Positions 45,436 to 54,009 of a DNA stretch of 64,000 nt are shown piece after piece. Numbering within the stretch: position 1 is the first letter of the stretch; each line of letters begins with the position of its first letter. Location of the stretch: contig NZ_JBPYCR010000003.1 of NCBI RefSeq assembly GCF_051846915.1, forward strand, positions 1 to 64,000. Direction: 5' to 3'. The stretch comes from JBPYCR01 sp051846915 (GTDB lineage Bacteria > Bacillota > Bacilli > Bacillales > Amphibacillaceae). The notes under the pieces are model-generated. The model did not search any database, was not told where the DNA came from, and saw nothing but the letters and a program-made list of their open reading frames with translations. The position numbers and the translations under genes were made by a program.

Positions 45436-45727
45436 TTCAAAAAGCTACGAATTAGAAGCAAAAAGATCGAGACGGCGTAGTTTCGAGCAGAGAACTCAAG
45501 ATGTATTGTCTTCTACATTGCCCATACGACGCGTACGGTTTTAATAGAAATGCACTAAATGCACATAAATAATGCTTTTTTGCACGCTGTTCTTTTCCAA
45601 GAGCCAAGAAACAAGCCAACGAGTTCCCACAAGTTGTAGTGATTTCGATGTTTGACACAAATTTTTACGGAGGAGAAGGCGTAGATACAGTCCGAGGATG
45701 TGTCGATACTTAGCCGAAGCTCCCTAG
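45436..45727. repeat. GC-richer non-coding block, repeat-like or structured
   Basis: About 290 bases of higher GC than the surrounding AT-rich DNA. It holds several short hairpins, for example CGAGAC-GGCGTA-GTTTCG at about 45470, plus GAGCAGAGAACTC and GTAGATACAG...GTATCG near the end. No ORF has a ribosome site. It sits a few hundred bases from the bcr-like element below. It may be a dispersed intergenic element or a structured RNA; I cannot choose. Confidence 0.5.
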
Positions 45728-45796
45728 ATCAAAACAATTTTTTACCGAACTTTTTAAACAACTTTTATTACTTTCATTCCCTTCCTTTAATAAAAA

Positions 45797-45833
45797 ATAC
45801 CACCCTGCTTTCATTTACTAAGCAAGATGGTAT
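45797..45833 (-). terminator. Terminator of the 33-aa membrane gene
   Basis: ATACCACCCTGCTT (45797-45810) pairs with AAGCAAGATGGTAT (45820-45833), with two wobble pairs; on the minus strand it is followed by TTTTTT. Confidence 0.85.
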
Positions 45834-45850
45834 CTTAACCATGTATAACA

Positions 45851-45952
45851 TTAACGAAAATCTCTTGTTTCCTCTACGTAGCGACTTGCGACCATATAGC
45901 CAATAACAGATGCTAGTACGATCAATAGACCATTTAATAAACCATTTTTCAT
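45851..45952 (-). CDS. Tiny membrane protein, 33 aa
   Basis: MKNGLLNGLLIVLASVIG, one membrane helix, then YMVASRYVEETRDFR. GGAGG (45963-45967) lies 10 bases before the ATG and a strong terminator follows the stop, so it is a self-contained transcription unit. Too short for standard gene calling. Tiny single-helix proteins of this kind are widespread in Bacilli; the family is unrecognised. Confidence 0.65.
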   Translation of the reverse strand: MKNGLLNGLLIVLASVIGYMVASRYVEETRDFR

Positions 45953-46065
45953 GGAAAGTTTTCCTCCTTTATTTGTTAAGCTCTTTTCAATGACTTTTGT
46001 AATTAATATGCCGTTCAATCTTTCATAAGACTGTCATTTATTAAGCTGTTTCAATTTACTTGATA

Positions 46066-46217
46066 AGAAAAGCGCAAGCGCCCTGCTAGAAACGTAGCGA
46101 CTGGACCGAAGCAACTAAGATAAAGGAATCACGATGAGCTGCGCGAATCGATGATGACTTATCATAAGGCGCTGCGGGAAGTCGCCTAGTTTCTGGGCGC
46201 TTAAGTTAGACAGCTAT
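46066..46217. repeat. bcr-like dispersed intergenic repeat
   Basis: It starts GAAAAGCGCAAGCGCCCTGC and ends GTCGCCTAGTTTCTGGGCGC-TTAAGTTAGACA. The ends are imperfect inverted repeats: AGCGCCC...TAGAAAC..TAG.CGAC matches the reverse complement of GTCGCCTAGTTTCTGGGCGCT. A central AGGCGCTGCGGGAAGTCGCC is typical of the bcr-type repeats scattered between Bacillaceae genes. It follows the ndh 3' end and may act as a terminator or mobile non-coding element. Confidence 0.7.
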
Positions 46218-46245
46218 GCACAAAACTTTATACTTCCTGACCTTT

Positions 46246-47457
46246 TTAAAAAGGACGGAGTTTTCCTTTTTTAAGTAAAACTCTTGTTCCGCCCAGCAAG
46301 AACAATGATCGGTTGTCAACCACTTTTTTCATTGCTGCTGCTGATTTTCCTTTGAGTTTTTTATCCGTAAACACATTTCCAATGCCATCTGTTACACCGA
46401 GTGATGCTACCGTTCCTTTATCATCAAAGAAGAAGTTTTCTAACGGCTCATTATATAATAACGCTCGGATATTATTTGCACATGTTTCAGCATGCTGTAA
46501 CGCTGCTTGCGCTGTTGGTGGGAACGGGCGACCTTCCGCTTCGTTCATTACCCATGCACAATCTCCGAGAATAAAAACATCTTCTTCGCCGGGAGCGCGC
46601 ATATCTCCATCGACTGTTACTTTACCTTTTGTAATTTCAAATCCAGATTGTCCTAAGATTGGGTTCCCTGTTACCCCACCAGTCCAAACAATCGTACCTG
46701 CTTTAATTTCTTCATTATCGTCTCCAATAATAAAGCTACTTTCCGTACATTCCTGGATTTTTGCGCCAAGACGGAACTCGATGCCGCGATTTTCCAAAGA
46801 TTTCATAGCGTAGGAAACTAAATCTTTATCGAACATTGGTAAAATAGAAGGCATAGCCTCGACATTGATAATACGTACTTTACTTCGCTCAATGTCATAT
46901 TTTTTACAAAGTTGTGGTACTCGCTCGGCAAGTTCACCAACAAATTCAATTCCAGTAAATCCGGCGCCGCCAACTAGAATTGTTAAGCTGTCATCATCCG
47001 GATTTTCTTCATTGTTATATTTAGCGAATTGGTATTCAATATGATCCCGAATTAAACGGCTGGAATCGATATCTACGATTGAGTACGCATTTTCTGCCAT
47101 TCCTTTTATACCGAATGTGTTTGTTTCAAATCCTAAAGCGATAACTAAGTAGTCGTATGTCAGTTCACCATTTTCCATCACGACACGTTTTTCATCTTTC
47201 TTTACGTCCGTAACCGCATCATAAATAAGACGTACACGGTTTGGATTAATCACATCGCTAATCATGAAACGCGCCTGGTTAGGATTGATCGTTCCAGCTG
47301 CTACTTCATGTAACCATGTTGTCTCGTAATGGTAGTTATGTTTGTTGACCAGCACAATGTCCGCTTCTTCAGGTGACAAAATTTGTGTTAGTCTTCTCGT
47401 TGTCATAAGTCCGGCGTAACCTGCACCAAGTACGACAATTTTTGGCTTGTTGTTCAT
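46246..47457 (-). CDS. ndh: Type II NADH dehydrogenase (NADH:menaquinone oxidoreductase)
   Basis: 403 aa. FAD-binding GAGYAGLMTTRRL at 11-23, NADH-binding GGAGFTGIEFVGELAERV near 165-182 and a third flavin motif GDCAWVMNEAEGRPFPPTAQAALQHAE. The C-terminal amphipathic KKGKLRPF is the membrane-association tail. It passes electrons from NADH to menaquinone without pumping protons. Monocistronic and downstream of imperfect dyads. Confidence 0.95.
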   Translation of the reverse strand: MNNKPKIVVLGAGYAGLMTTRRLTQILSPEEADIVLVNKHNYHYETTWLHEVAAGTINPNQARFMISDVINPNRVRLIYDAVTDVKKDEKRVVMENGELTYDYLVIALGFETNTFGIKGMAENAYSIVDIDSSRLIRDHIEYQFAKYNNEENPDDDSLTILVGGAGFTGIEFVGELAERVPQLCKKYDIERSKVRIINVEAMPSILPMFDKDLVSYAMKSLENRGIEFRLGAKIQECTESSFIIGDDNEEIKAGTIVWTGGVTGNPILGQSGFEITKGKVTVDGDMRAPGEEDVFILGDCAWVMNEAEGRPFPPTAQAALQHAETCANNIRALLYNEPLENFFFDDKGTVASLGVTDGIGNVFTDKKLKGKSAAAMKKVVDNRSLFLLGGTRVLLKKGKLRPF

Positions 47458-47492
47458 ATAAATCCACCTTCCTAGTTTGTACTACAATGATT

Positions 47493-47518
47493 AATTGTAA
47501 GTTAAGCATGTGTATGCA
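47493..47518 (-). promoter_or_regulatory. Imperfect dyad in the ndh leader
   Basis: On the minus strand AAGTAATGCAT-ACAC-ATGCTTAACTT is an 11-4-11 inverted repeat with two mismatches. It lies 36-60 bases before the ndh start and could be an operator or RNA hairpin. It does not match the Rex consensus TTGTGAA-N4-TTCACAA. Confidence 0.45.
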
Positions 47519-47631
47519 TTACTTATAAATTGTTATAAATACCATATTCATAATAGCAAATTTTTTATAAATTAGCTAATTAAACTTTGCTATTTCTCAC
47601 GATATAGTTTCTTTTCTTTATTCTTTTCGTT

Positions 47632-48333
47632 TTATACAGGTCGAACCGTTATTTCATTTACATTTACATAATCAGGTTGAGTTACGGCGTATACAATTGC
47701 ATTTGCGATATCATTTGTTTGTAATGGTGTTCGATCAGATTTACTTTGAGCAGAGGCGCGATCTGTATCTACCATACCCGGTGATATATTCGTGACACGT
47801 ACACCTGTCCTAGCCAGTTCTTTCTCCAATCCCATCGAAATAGCACGTACAGCATATTTTGTCGCACTGTAAACACTGCTTATTTTTGTTACTTCAAAGC
47901 CCGATACAGAAGCAATATTTATAATATGCCCCGTTCTTTTTTCTACCATGTCTGGAAGTACAGCATGAATTCCATATAACACGCCTTTAATGTTCACATC
48001 AATCATTTGTTCCCATTCTTCCACTTTTCCGTCCTGCAGTCTCGCACTAAGCATTTGGCCGGCATTATTAACATAAATATCGATGTCGCCAAAAGTTGAT
48101 TTCGTTCTTTCTACCATTTCTTCAACTTCAGATTGTACAGCTATATTCGTTGGTACAGCTAGTGCTTTGCCTTGTCCACTTTCATTGATCTCGTCGGCAA
48201 GGTTTTCCAATTGTTCTTTGCGCCGGGCAACTAAGGTGACATTCGCACCTTCCTTTGCAAGTTTCTTTGCGATTCCTACACCAATCCCACTGCTTGCTCC
48301 AGTTACAATTGCTGTTTTCCCTTTTAATTGCAT
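47632..48333 (-). CDS. Short-chain dehydrogenase/reductase (SDR)
   Basis: 233 aa from the ATG at 48333, following AAGGAGG; the open frame extends to 48378 but overlaps the previous gene. TGASSGIGVGIAKKLA is the Rossmann motif, NNAGQMLSARL and YSATKYAVRAISMGLEKELA the catalytic site. The YdfG/NADP-type oxidoreductase subgroup is likely. It starts 22 bases after the acidic membrane protein gene; the substrate is unknown. Confidence 0.92.
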   Translation of the reverse strand: MQLKGKTAIVTGASSGIGVGIAKKLAKEGANVTLVARRKEQLENLADEINESGQGKALAVPTNIAVQSEVEEMVERTKSTFGDIDIYVNNAGQMLSARLQDGKVEEWEQMIDVNIKGVLYGIHAVLPDMVEKRTGHIINIASVSGFEVTKISSVYSATKYAVRAISMGLEKELARTGVRVTNISPGMVDTDRASAQSKSDRTPLQTNDIANAIVYAVTQPDYVNVNEITVRPV

Positions 48334-48355
48334 CTTGCTGAAAGCCTCCTTAGTT

Positions 48356-49066
48356 TTAATTTTTGTTTGTATCATCACTACTTATATCGGATTCATTATC
48401 ATTTTCTGCAGCATCATTATTATCAGATAAATCCTCTTCTTGATCCTCTGTTTTATCTTCTACTACTGGCGGTTGAGGATTTTCAGGTGGTGGATCTTCT
48501 TTAGGTGGTTTTTCATTGGGTGGTTCTGACTTATCTTTCTCACCCTCAGAATCTTCTTGTGCGGGTTTTTTTGATGTGGTATCTTTAGAACTGCTCTTAT
48601 TTTCATTTTCATCATTACCCTTACTGGTATTTGTAGATTTCTTACCTTGGTCTTTACTGGATGAATGAGAACTACCGGAACTACTGCCATTATTTATGGA
48701 ATTTGTATTCGTCGCCAGGTTGGTATCTTTGTTCACTTCCTCATCAACCAAAATACTTTCATCATCTTCCACTCCCTCTACCGTTTCGTCCTCTTCTTCC
48801 TCTTCCGTCACTTCTTCTGATTCATGGAAAATAATAGCAAAATCATTTTTATGTTTTGGAATATATGTATAATCCGGCCGTTGGATGTGTCCGTTAATCA
48901 CCGATTCATTTATTACTTTTGCACTATCTAATTTTGTCTCATCCGCTTCGACTTGACCGACTTGATTGGATTTTGTTGAATTCATTTTTTGCACACCGGC
49001 AAAAACGACAAAAATAAACACGATTAACGTTAAAATATTGATTGTCAGGAGTTTTTTATTATTCAA
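48356..49066 (-). CDS. Membrane-anchored protein with long acidic low-complexity tail
   Basis: 236 aa from TTG at 49066, eight bases after GGAGG. A short cytoplasmic start (MNNKKLLT), one helix INILTLIVFIFVVFAGVQ, then an extracytoplasmic part with a possible folded stretch QRPDYTYIPKHKNDFAIIFHESE. The second half is low complexity: Glu/Asp blocks, Ser/Gly/Asn runs, Lys-Asp-Glu and Pro-rich EKPPKEDPPPENPQPPV, ending in Asp/Asn/Ser. Resembles wall-spanning surface proteins but has no LPXTG. Unrecognised. Confidence 0.75.
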   Translation of the reverse strand: MNNKKLLTINILTLIVFIFVVFAGVQKMNSTKSNQVGQVEADETKLDSAKVINESVINGHIQRPDYTYIPKHKNDFAIIFHESEEVTEEEEEDETVEGVEDDESILVDEEVNKDTNLATNTNSINNGSSSGSSHSSSKDQGKKSTNTSKGNDENENKSSSKDTTSKKPAQEDSEGEKDKSEPPNEKPPKEDPPPENPQPPVVEDKTEDQEEDLSDNNDAAENDNESDISSDDTNKN

Positions 49067-49284
49067 AGCAAGCGCCTCCAATCGTGTGCTTTATCCCTCA
49101 TTAAAATTACATGTTACATATTATTTCCATTGTAAACTACTAGGGTGCATTATTACAAATTGTTTACCGGAAAATCAACGGTTTTGAACACTTATTTTGT
49201 GGTCTATTGCTTTACCAATAAATAGTATTTTGTCAGTAAAAATCAATTCATGGGAGTATACTTGTAAATTTATTAAAAAATGAA

Positions 49285-49312
49285 TTGACTTTTCATCATT
49301 TTATGCCACAAT
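49285..49312 (+). promoter_or_regulatory. Sigma-A-like promoter of pyrP
   Basis: TTGACT (49285-49290) and CACAAT (49307-49312) with 16 bases between. Confidence 0.45.
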
Positions 49313-49344
49313 AGTGAAGACAAGTTTATACGGTTACCTTTAAT

Positions 49345-49456
49345 TCAGTCCCGTGAGGCTGGCAAGGTGGAAAAGACGCGTGCTGTCTTTATTCTGTGAG
49401 AGATTTTTCTAGCACACCCCATACCTTGCCTTTTCGTGGCAAGGTATTTCTTTTTT
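49345..49456 (+). promoter_or_regulatory. PyrR-dependent transcription attenuator upstream of pyrP
   Basis: TCAGTCCCGTGAGGCTGGCAAGG (49345-49367) matches the PyrR binding loop consensus (AGUCC-GAGGCU-AAGG). A terminator stem ATACCTTGCC/GGCAAGGTAT (49421-49447) with a T-tract follows, and GGCAAGG of the binding loop can pair with CCTTGCC as antiterminator. UMP/UTP-bound PyrR would favour termination. The layout fits the classical Bacillus pyr attenuators. Confidence 0.85.
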
Positions 49457-49501
49457 AAAATGGTAACCGGTAAACCTTATTTTAAAAAGGAGATGGAATA
49501 A

Positions 49502-50785
49502 ATGGGAAAATACGATGAAATTCAGGTACATGAACGATTACCTTTATTAAAAAGCTTACCACTTGGATTACAGCACTTATTTGCGATGTTCGGTTCAACT
49601 GTTTTAGTCCCTATTTTATTTGGAGTTAATCCAGCAACAATTTTATTGATGAACGGATTAGGAACATTGCTTTACATTTTTATAACAAAAGGAAAAATAC
49701 CCGCATATCTCGGATCAAGTTTTGCGTTTATATCACCGGTATTTGTTGTGCTAGGTCATTACTCGGGTATCGAAGGGTACGGTTATGTACTTGGTGGTTT
49801 TTTTGCAGTCGGTGTTGTGCTAACAATTGTCGCATTTATTATAAAAATTGCAGGTACAACATGGATAGATATTATTTTCCCACCTGCAGCCATGGGCGCT
49901 ATTGTCGCCGTTATTGGATTGGAACTTGTTCCCGTCGCTGCTGAAATGGCGGGCTGGATTGCCCCGGATGATGCCGATGCGTCTTGGGCCATGGATCCAA
50001 AAGTGGCGATCGTTTCATTACTAACATTAGGCATTACTGTTATTTGCTGGGTCACTTTACGCGGTTTTCTAAAAATCATTCCTATCTTACTAGGCATTGT
50101 AATTGGGTATATCATTGCCCTTTCAGTAGGCTTGGTTGACTTTGAACCTGTAAAAGAAGCAGCATGGATCACGGCACCTCAGTTTTATCAAATAAAGTTT
50201 GACTGGTCGGCTATTCTCGTTATTTTACCGGCAGCGCTCGTTTTAATCCCGGAGCATATCGGCCATTTATTTGTAACGAGTAATATTGTTGGAAAAGATT
50301 TAGCAAAAGACCCGGGGCTTGATCGATCATTTGCCGGTAACGGAATTTCTACGATGATTTCCAGTTTGTTTGGATCAACACCAAACACAACATATGGGGA
50401 AAATATTGGTGTATTGGCAATTACTAGAGTGTATTCCACTTGGATTATCGGAACTGCAGCTGTTTTCGCCATTGTGTTATCCTTTGTCGGGAAACTCGCT
50501 GCACTAATATCTTCCATTCCCTCTGCTGTCATGGGCGGTATTTCTCTATTATTGTTCGGTATTATAGCTGCCAGTGGCATTCGGATGCTCGTTGAAGCCA
50601 AAGTTGACTATAACCGCTCCCAAAATTTAATCTTAACGTGTGTAGTACTCGTTATTGGGATTAGTGGTGCAACCATTCAACTTGGTGAAGTCGCCTTAAC
50701 AGGAATGGGACTGGCAACCGTTGTCGCAATTGTTCTCGGATTGTTCTTTAAACTGCTCGACATATTAAATTTATCCAATGAATAA
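49502..50785 (+). CDS. pyrP: Uracil permease PyrP (NCS2 family)
   Basis: 427 aa with about twelve to fourteen membrane segments. It starts DEIQVHERLPLLKSLPLGLQHLFAMFGSTVLVPILFG, the classic uracil permease N-terminus, and has GSTPNTTYGENIGVLAITRVYS, the NCS2 substrate motif. It imports uracil. The PyrR attenuator upstream supports pyrimidine specificity over xanthine. AAAAGGAGATG is the ribosome site; a terminator follows. Confidence 0.95.
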   Translation: MGKYDEIQVHERLPLLKSLPLGLQHLFAMFGSTVLVPILFGVNPATILLMNGLGTLLYIFITKGKIPAYLGSSFAFISPVFVVLGHYSGIEGYGYVLGGFFAVGVVLTIVAFIIKIAGTTWIDIIFPPAAMGAIVAVIGLELVPVAAEMAGWIAPDDADASWAMDPKVAIVSLLTLGITVICWVTLRGFLKIIPILLGIVIGYIIALSVGLVDFEPVKEAAWITAPQFYQIKFDWSAILVILPAALVLIPEHIGHLFVTSNIVGKDLAKDPGLDRSFAGNGISTMISSLFGSTPNTTYGENIGVLAITRVYSTWIIGTAAVFAIVLSFVGKLAALISSIPSAVMGGISLLLFGIIAASGIRMLVEAKVDYNRSQNLILTCVVLVIGISGATIQLGEVALTGMGLATVVAIVLGLFFKLLDILNLSNE

Positions 50786-50797
50786 CCAAAAAGAAAA

Positions 50798-50834
50798 GAC
50801 TGTGCTGAGATAATAATTGGCACAGTCCTTTTTT
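50798..50834 (+). terminator. Terminator of pyrP
   Basis: GACTGTGC (50798-50805) pairs with GCACAGTC (50820-50827), followed by CTTTTTT. Confidence 0.9.
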
Positions 50835-50915
50835 GAATAAATTTCCCCATTCTTCAAATAATACGGACAGGTAATTGAAGCGCCTGTCAAGATGGATGTA
50901 AAAGGGGAGTTTGCG

Positions 50916-51608
50916 ATGACTGTATCAGAATTATTGTTTCGTATTACATTATCTTTCATAACGCTATTTATTATGACTAGAATAATGGGCAGAAAAGAAA
51001 TTAGTCAAATGACCTTTTTTAACTTTGTATCAGCAATTGCAATTGGCTCAATCGCAGCAAACATCATATTAAGTCCGAATGTTCCATTTGTTTATGGTGC
51101 AATTGCACTTGTTGCGTGGGCTATGTTTACTTTAGCTATGGGGTTTATCGATATAAAATCAAAAACGGTTCGAAAACTAACAACAGGCGAGCCGGTTATT
51201 GTTATAAAGGATGGTCAATTGCTGAAAAAAGCCCTCCGAAATGTTCGTCTAAACATCAACTCATTGAATGCGATGTTAAGAGATAAAAACATTTATAAAA
51301 TTGCTGATGTGGACTATGCCATATTGGAAACAAACGGAAAACTTTCCGTATTGAAAAAGGAAACAAAACAGCCTCTTGTAAAGGAAGATCTAAAGACATT
51401 TAAAAGATCGTTTAACATGCATTCGCTCTCTACAGAAGTAATCTCGGACGGTCAAATTATATACAATAATTTAAAAAAATTGCATCTTGATACTGATTGG
51501 CTAAATGAACGACTGAACGAGCTTGGAATTGATGATCCAGCACATGTATTTTATGCTGAAGTACAGCCTGATGGTAGTTTGCATATCAACCAGAGGCATT
51601 TCCATTGA
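50916..51608 (+). CDS. DUF421 (YetF/YcaP family) membrane protein
   Basis: 230 aa from the ATG at 50916, six bases after GGGGAG; the open frame extends to 50892. Three membrane helices in the first 85 residues precede the DUF421 soluble domain (KTVRKLTTGEPVIVIKDGQLLKKALRNVRLNINSLNAMLRDKNI; DPAHVFYAEVQPDGSLHIN). Unlike the spoVA-2mob copy it has no DUF1657 tail. Function unknown; likely a general YetF paralogue. Confidence 0.88.
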   Translation: MTVSELLFRITLSFITLFIMTRIMGRKEISQMTFFNFVSAIAIGSIAANIILSPNVPFVYGAIALVAWAMFTLAMGFIDIKSKTVRKLTTGEPVIVIKDGQLLKKALRNVRLNINSLNAMLRDKNIYKIADVDYAILETNGKLSVLKKETKQPLVKEDLKTFKRSFNMHSLSTEVISDGQIIYNNLKKLHLDTDWLNERLNELGIDDPAHVFYAEVQPDGSLHINQRHFH

Positions 51609-51685
51609 TGCTTTTTTATTAAATATCTATCTTTCGTAACAAAACCCCACCCATAACCTGAAAATCCTTCGTCAAATAACAGAAG

Positions 51686-52600
51686 CTATTCTTTTGTTTC
51701 TTTATCAAACAATACATCATCATGTGGGTGTTCTTCACTTTCGACTTGGACCGTAATATGCTGAATTCCTATTTTTTGTAGTCTTGTTTCTACCGTATGC
51801 AAAATTTTTTCGCTTTCATAGATGGTGATTTCTCCATCGACGACTGCATGACAGGATAGTGCATTTTGTTCACTTGTAATCGTCCAGACATGCAAATCAT
51901 GAATACGATGAACGCCCCGCACATTTTCGATTGTTTCGATAACTTTATCTAAATTAATATTTTTCGGAGTTCCTTCCATTAATACATGAAAAGCATCTTT
52001 TGTTACCCGCCATCCACTGATTAATACTAAGATAGCGACAATCACACTTGCGAGTGGGTCTGCCCATCCCCAATCTAAGAACATGATAAGTAGTGCTGCG
52101 ATTATTGCGCCAATTGACCCAAGCAAATCACCCAGTACATGTAAAAAGGCTGCACGTAGGTTCAAGTTGCCCTTTGTATCACCACTCCTTAATATCCAAG
52201 CTACAGAAATATTTACAACTAAACCGACTATGGCAATGGTTAACATTCCTGTGGAAGCTACCTCTGGCGGATCGACAAATCGGTGGTATGCTTCATAAAA
52301 AATATAAATGGCTATTAAGGTAAGCGTGACCCCATTAAAAAGTGCAGCAAGTATTTCGAACCGTTTATATCCATATGTCTTGCTATAATTAGCAACTTTT
52401 TCGCCCATAAAAAAGGCAAATACTCCGACCCCCAGTGAAATGGAATCACTTAACATATGTCCAGCATCTGAGAGTAAAGCTAAACTATTCGTTATAAAGC
52501 CACCAATTGCTTCGATAATCATATAACCGGTCGTTATGAAAAAACTTATCATAAGTGCTTTTTTATTTGCAGCATGTGTATGTCCGTGATCTCGTCCCAT
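51686..52600 (-). CDS. czcD: Cation diffusion facilitator (CzcD-like) metal exporter
   Basis: 304 aa from ATG at 52600, after GGAGGAGG; the frame extends to 52627. The His-rich N-terminus (GRDHGHTH) is followed by six helices with the metal sites SDAGHMLSDS and HVLGDLLGS, and a C-terminal cytoplasmic domain. Expected to export zinc, cobalt or cadmium using the proton gradient. Monocistronic, no adjacent metal regulator. Confidence 0.93.
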   Translation of the reverse strand: MGRDHGHTHAANKKALMISFFITTGYMIIEAIGGFITNSLALLSDAGHMLSDSISLGVGVFAFFMGEKVANYSKTYGYKRFEILAALFNGVTLTLIAIYIFYEAYHRFVDPPEVASTGMLTIAIVGLVVNISVAWILRSGDTKGNLNLRAAFLHVLGDLLGSIGAIIAALLIMFLDWGWADPLASVIVAILVLISGWRVTKDAFHVLMEGTPKNINLDKVIETIENVRGVHRIHDLHVWTITSEQNALSCHAVVDGEITIYESEKILHTVETRLQKIGIQHITVQVESEEHPHDDVLFDKETKE

Positions 52601-52912
52601 GTATTGTATCCTCCTCCTACTACGCATAGATCGATTTTACAACGAGGATTAATATAGTTTGTCCCAACCTGTTCATCCTTTACTCTACATTTCCCTTTAT
52701 ACCGTTAACAAAACAGACTCTTCATGCTTTACTTTTTTTAGATGTAGGTGTTACAAGTAATCAGACCGAATTTGTAATTAGTATTCCAACATCTCCGTCA
52801 ATATAACATTTAACGATTCCGAAGATGAAGAACAACCAGAAAACCATATAATAGTGTCACAGAATATCCTTTGTTTACATACAATAAGCCGGGACATTTA
52901 TCCCGGCCTAGT
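52601..52912. other. Intergenic region between the CDF exporter and DUF3231 gene
   Basis: It contains the terminator at 52888-52907 and no other supported feature. Confidence 0.6.
52888..52907 (-). terminator. Hairpin terminator after the DUF3231 gene
   Basis: GCCGGGA (52888-52894) pairs with TCCCGGC (52901-52907); the minus-strand tail CTTATTGT is weak. Confidence 0.55.
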
Positions 52913-53422
52913 TTATTTGTGTTGCGGTGTATCATGGAGGGGTGGGTGTACCAACCAGCCTTTATCTTTGTTTAACCGTAGTACCTTTGCACCAAATTGG
53001 GCTTTATTCATATGGAATTGACCAAACATCGTTGCAATATCTTCCCGGATGGATTGTCCCATGATCGTACTGCAAGTTATTAATCCTTTGGACGCATTTG
53101 CGGATAACAATGCACCTATCTCTGCATCCATTACGCGTGCCCCAACCGGTATTTTTTCATTATTTGCCATCGGCCGTTCGGGGGGCACCGGTGGAAGCCC
53201 GATCCCATTCGTTTTCAATAATTCCTCTACTTGTTGACTCTCCATCTTAGCTCCGTGAACTGCTTCTTGCAATAATTTTTTTAAATCATCATCACCTGCA
53301 TGATTTAATAACGTTTCGTACATAGCAATCATACTTTTTTCACCTAGAAAGTATGTCCATATAGAGAAGACTTCTCCATAATGCATTGGCTCTTCTTTCG
53401 GATTACCGCTAAACATTCCCAG
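52913..53422 (-). CDS. DUF3231 family protein, single-domain, with likely CTG start
   Basis: 169 aa from a CTG at 53422. From recall, family members begin MGILSGNPKxEPMHYGEVF; here the frame reads LGMFSGNPKEEPMHYGEVFSIW. The leucine codon CTG aligns with the family's initiating Met and lies 8 bases after GGGAG (53431-53435), whereas the ATG at 53416 is 14 bases away. Helical ferritin-like content (KSMIAMYETLLNHAGDDDLKKLLQEAV). Function unknown. The start is inference; the family is clear. Confidence 0.85.
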   Translation of the reverse strand: MGMFSGNPKEEPMHYGEVFSIWTYFLGEKSMIAMYETLLNHAGDDDLKKLLQEAVHGAKMESQQVEELLKTNGIGLPPVPPERPMANNEKIPVGARVMDAEIGALLSANASKGLITCSTIMGQSIREDIATMFGQFHMNKAQFGAKVLRLNKDKGWLVHPPLHDTPQHK

Positions 53423-53539
53423 TTTTATCGCTCCCTTTCTCCTATTGATAATGCAATAATAGTTTTCTCGCTTATTGTAATAATATACAAATCTTGTTAT
53501 GTTGCTTAATAAGCTTTTCAATTAGAATCGTTCAAAAAT

Positions 53540-53782
53540 TTACGATAATTTTTCAGCTACTTGCTGACAAACATCCTCCGTAGTTGCCCCTTGTGCATTA
53601 ATCACTGGTCCAGCAATAACAGTATCTGCTGCGCCCATCATGTCTTTATCTTGACCAGAAATAACACAACAATCACAGTAAGCAGCGTCTTTTTCCGAAT
53701 TTAAATCTACAACTTGATGTCCCATCTCCGTTAACGCTGTCTTCACACTAGATAACGTCGGTTCCACACCTATATTAGCCAT
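53540..53782 (-). CDS. YkuS/UPF0180 family protein
   Basis: 80 aa: MANIGVEPTLSSVKTALTEMGHQVVDL, CCVISGQDKDMMGAADTVIAGPVINAQGATTEDVCQQVAEKL. The DCC and SGQDxDMMG segments are family-typical. GGAGGGAACGT precedes the ATG. A conserved small Bacillus protein of unknown function. It is separate from the DUF3231 gene downstream by about 118 bases. Confidence 0.9.
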   Translation of the reverse strand: MANIGVEPTLSSVKTALTEMGHQVVDLNSEKDAAYCDCCVISGQDKDMMGAADTVIAGPVINAQGATTEDVCQQVAEKLS

Positions 53783-54009
53783 ACGTTCCCTCCTCCATTT
53801 CCCAAAAATTCAAGTTCATTCGTTATCGTATCCAAATGAAGAAACCCTATACACGGCTTAATCATTGATATTTTAGGAATTGAGTTTGAAATAATATACC
53901 TAGTGGAAATATAACCGTAAGCACAAAATCCATCGAACGAATCTATTCACCAACAAGCAAAATTTCAAATTTCAACAATTATTATTGGATACCATAAGGG
54001 AGGTATTCT

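Noticed and set aside
47460..47640. Rex operator upstream of ndh
   Set aside because: No TTGTGAA-N4-TTCACAA-like site; TTATAAATTGTTATAA is only an AT-rich palindrome.
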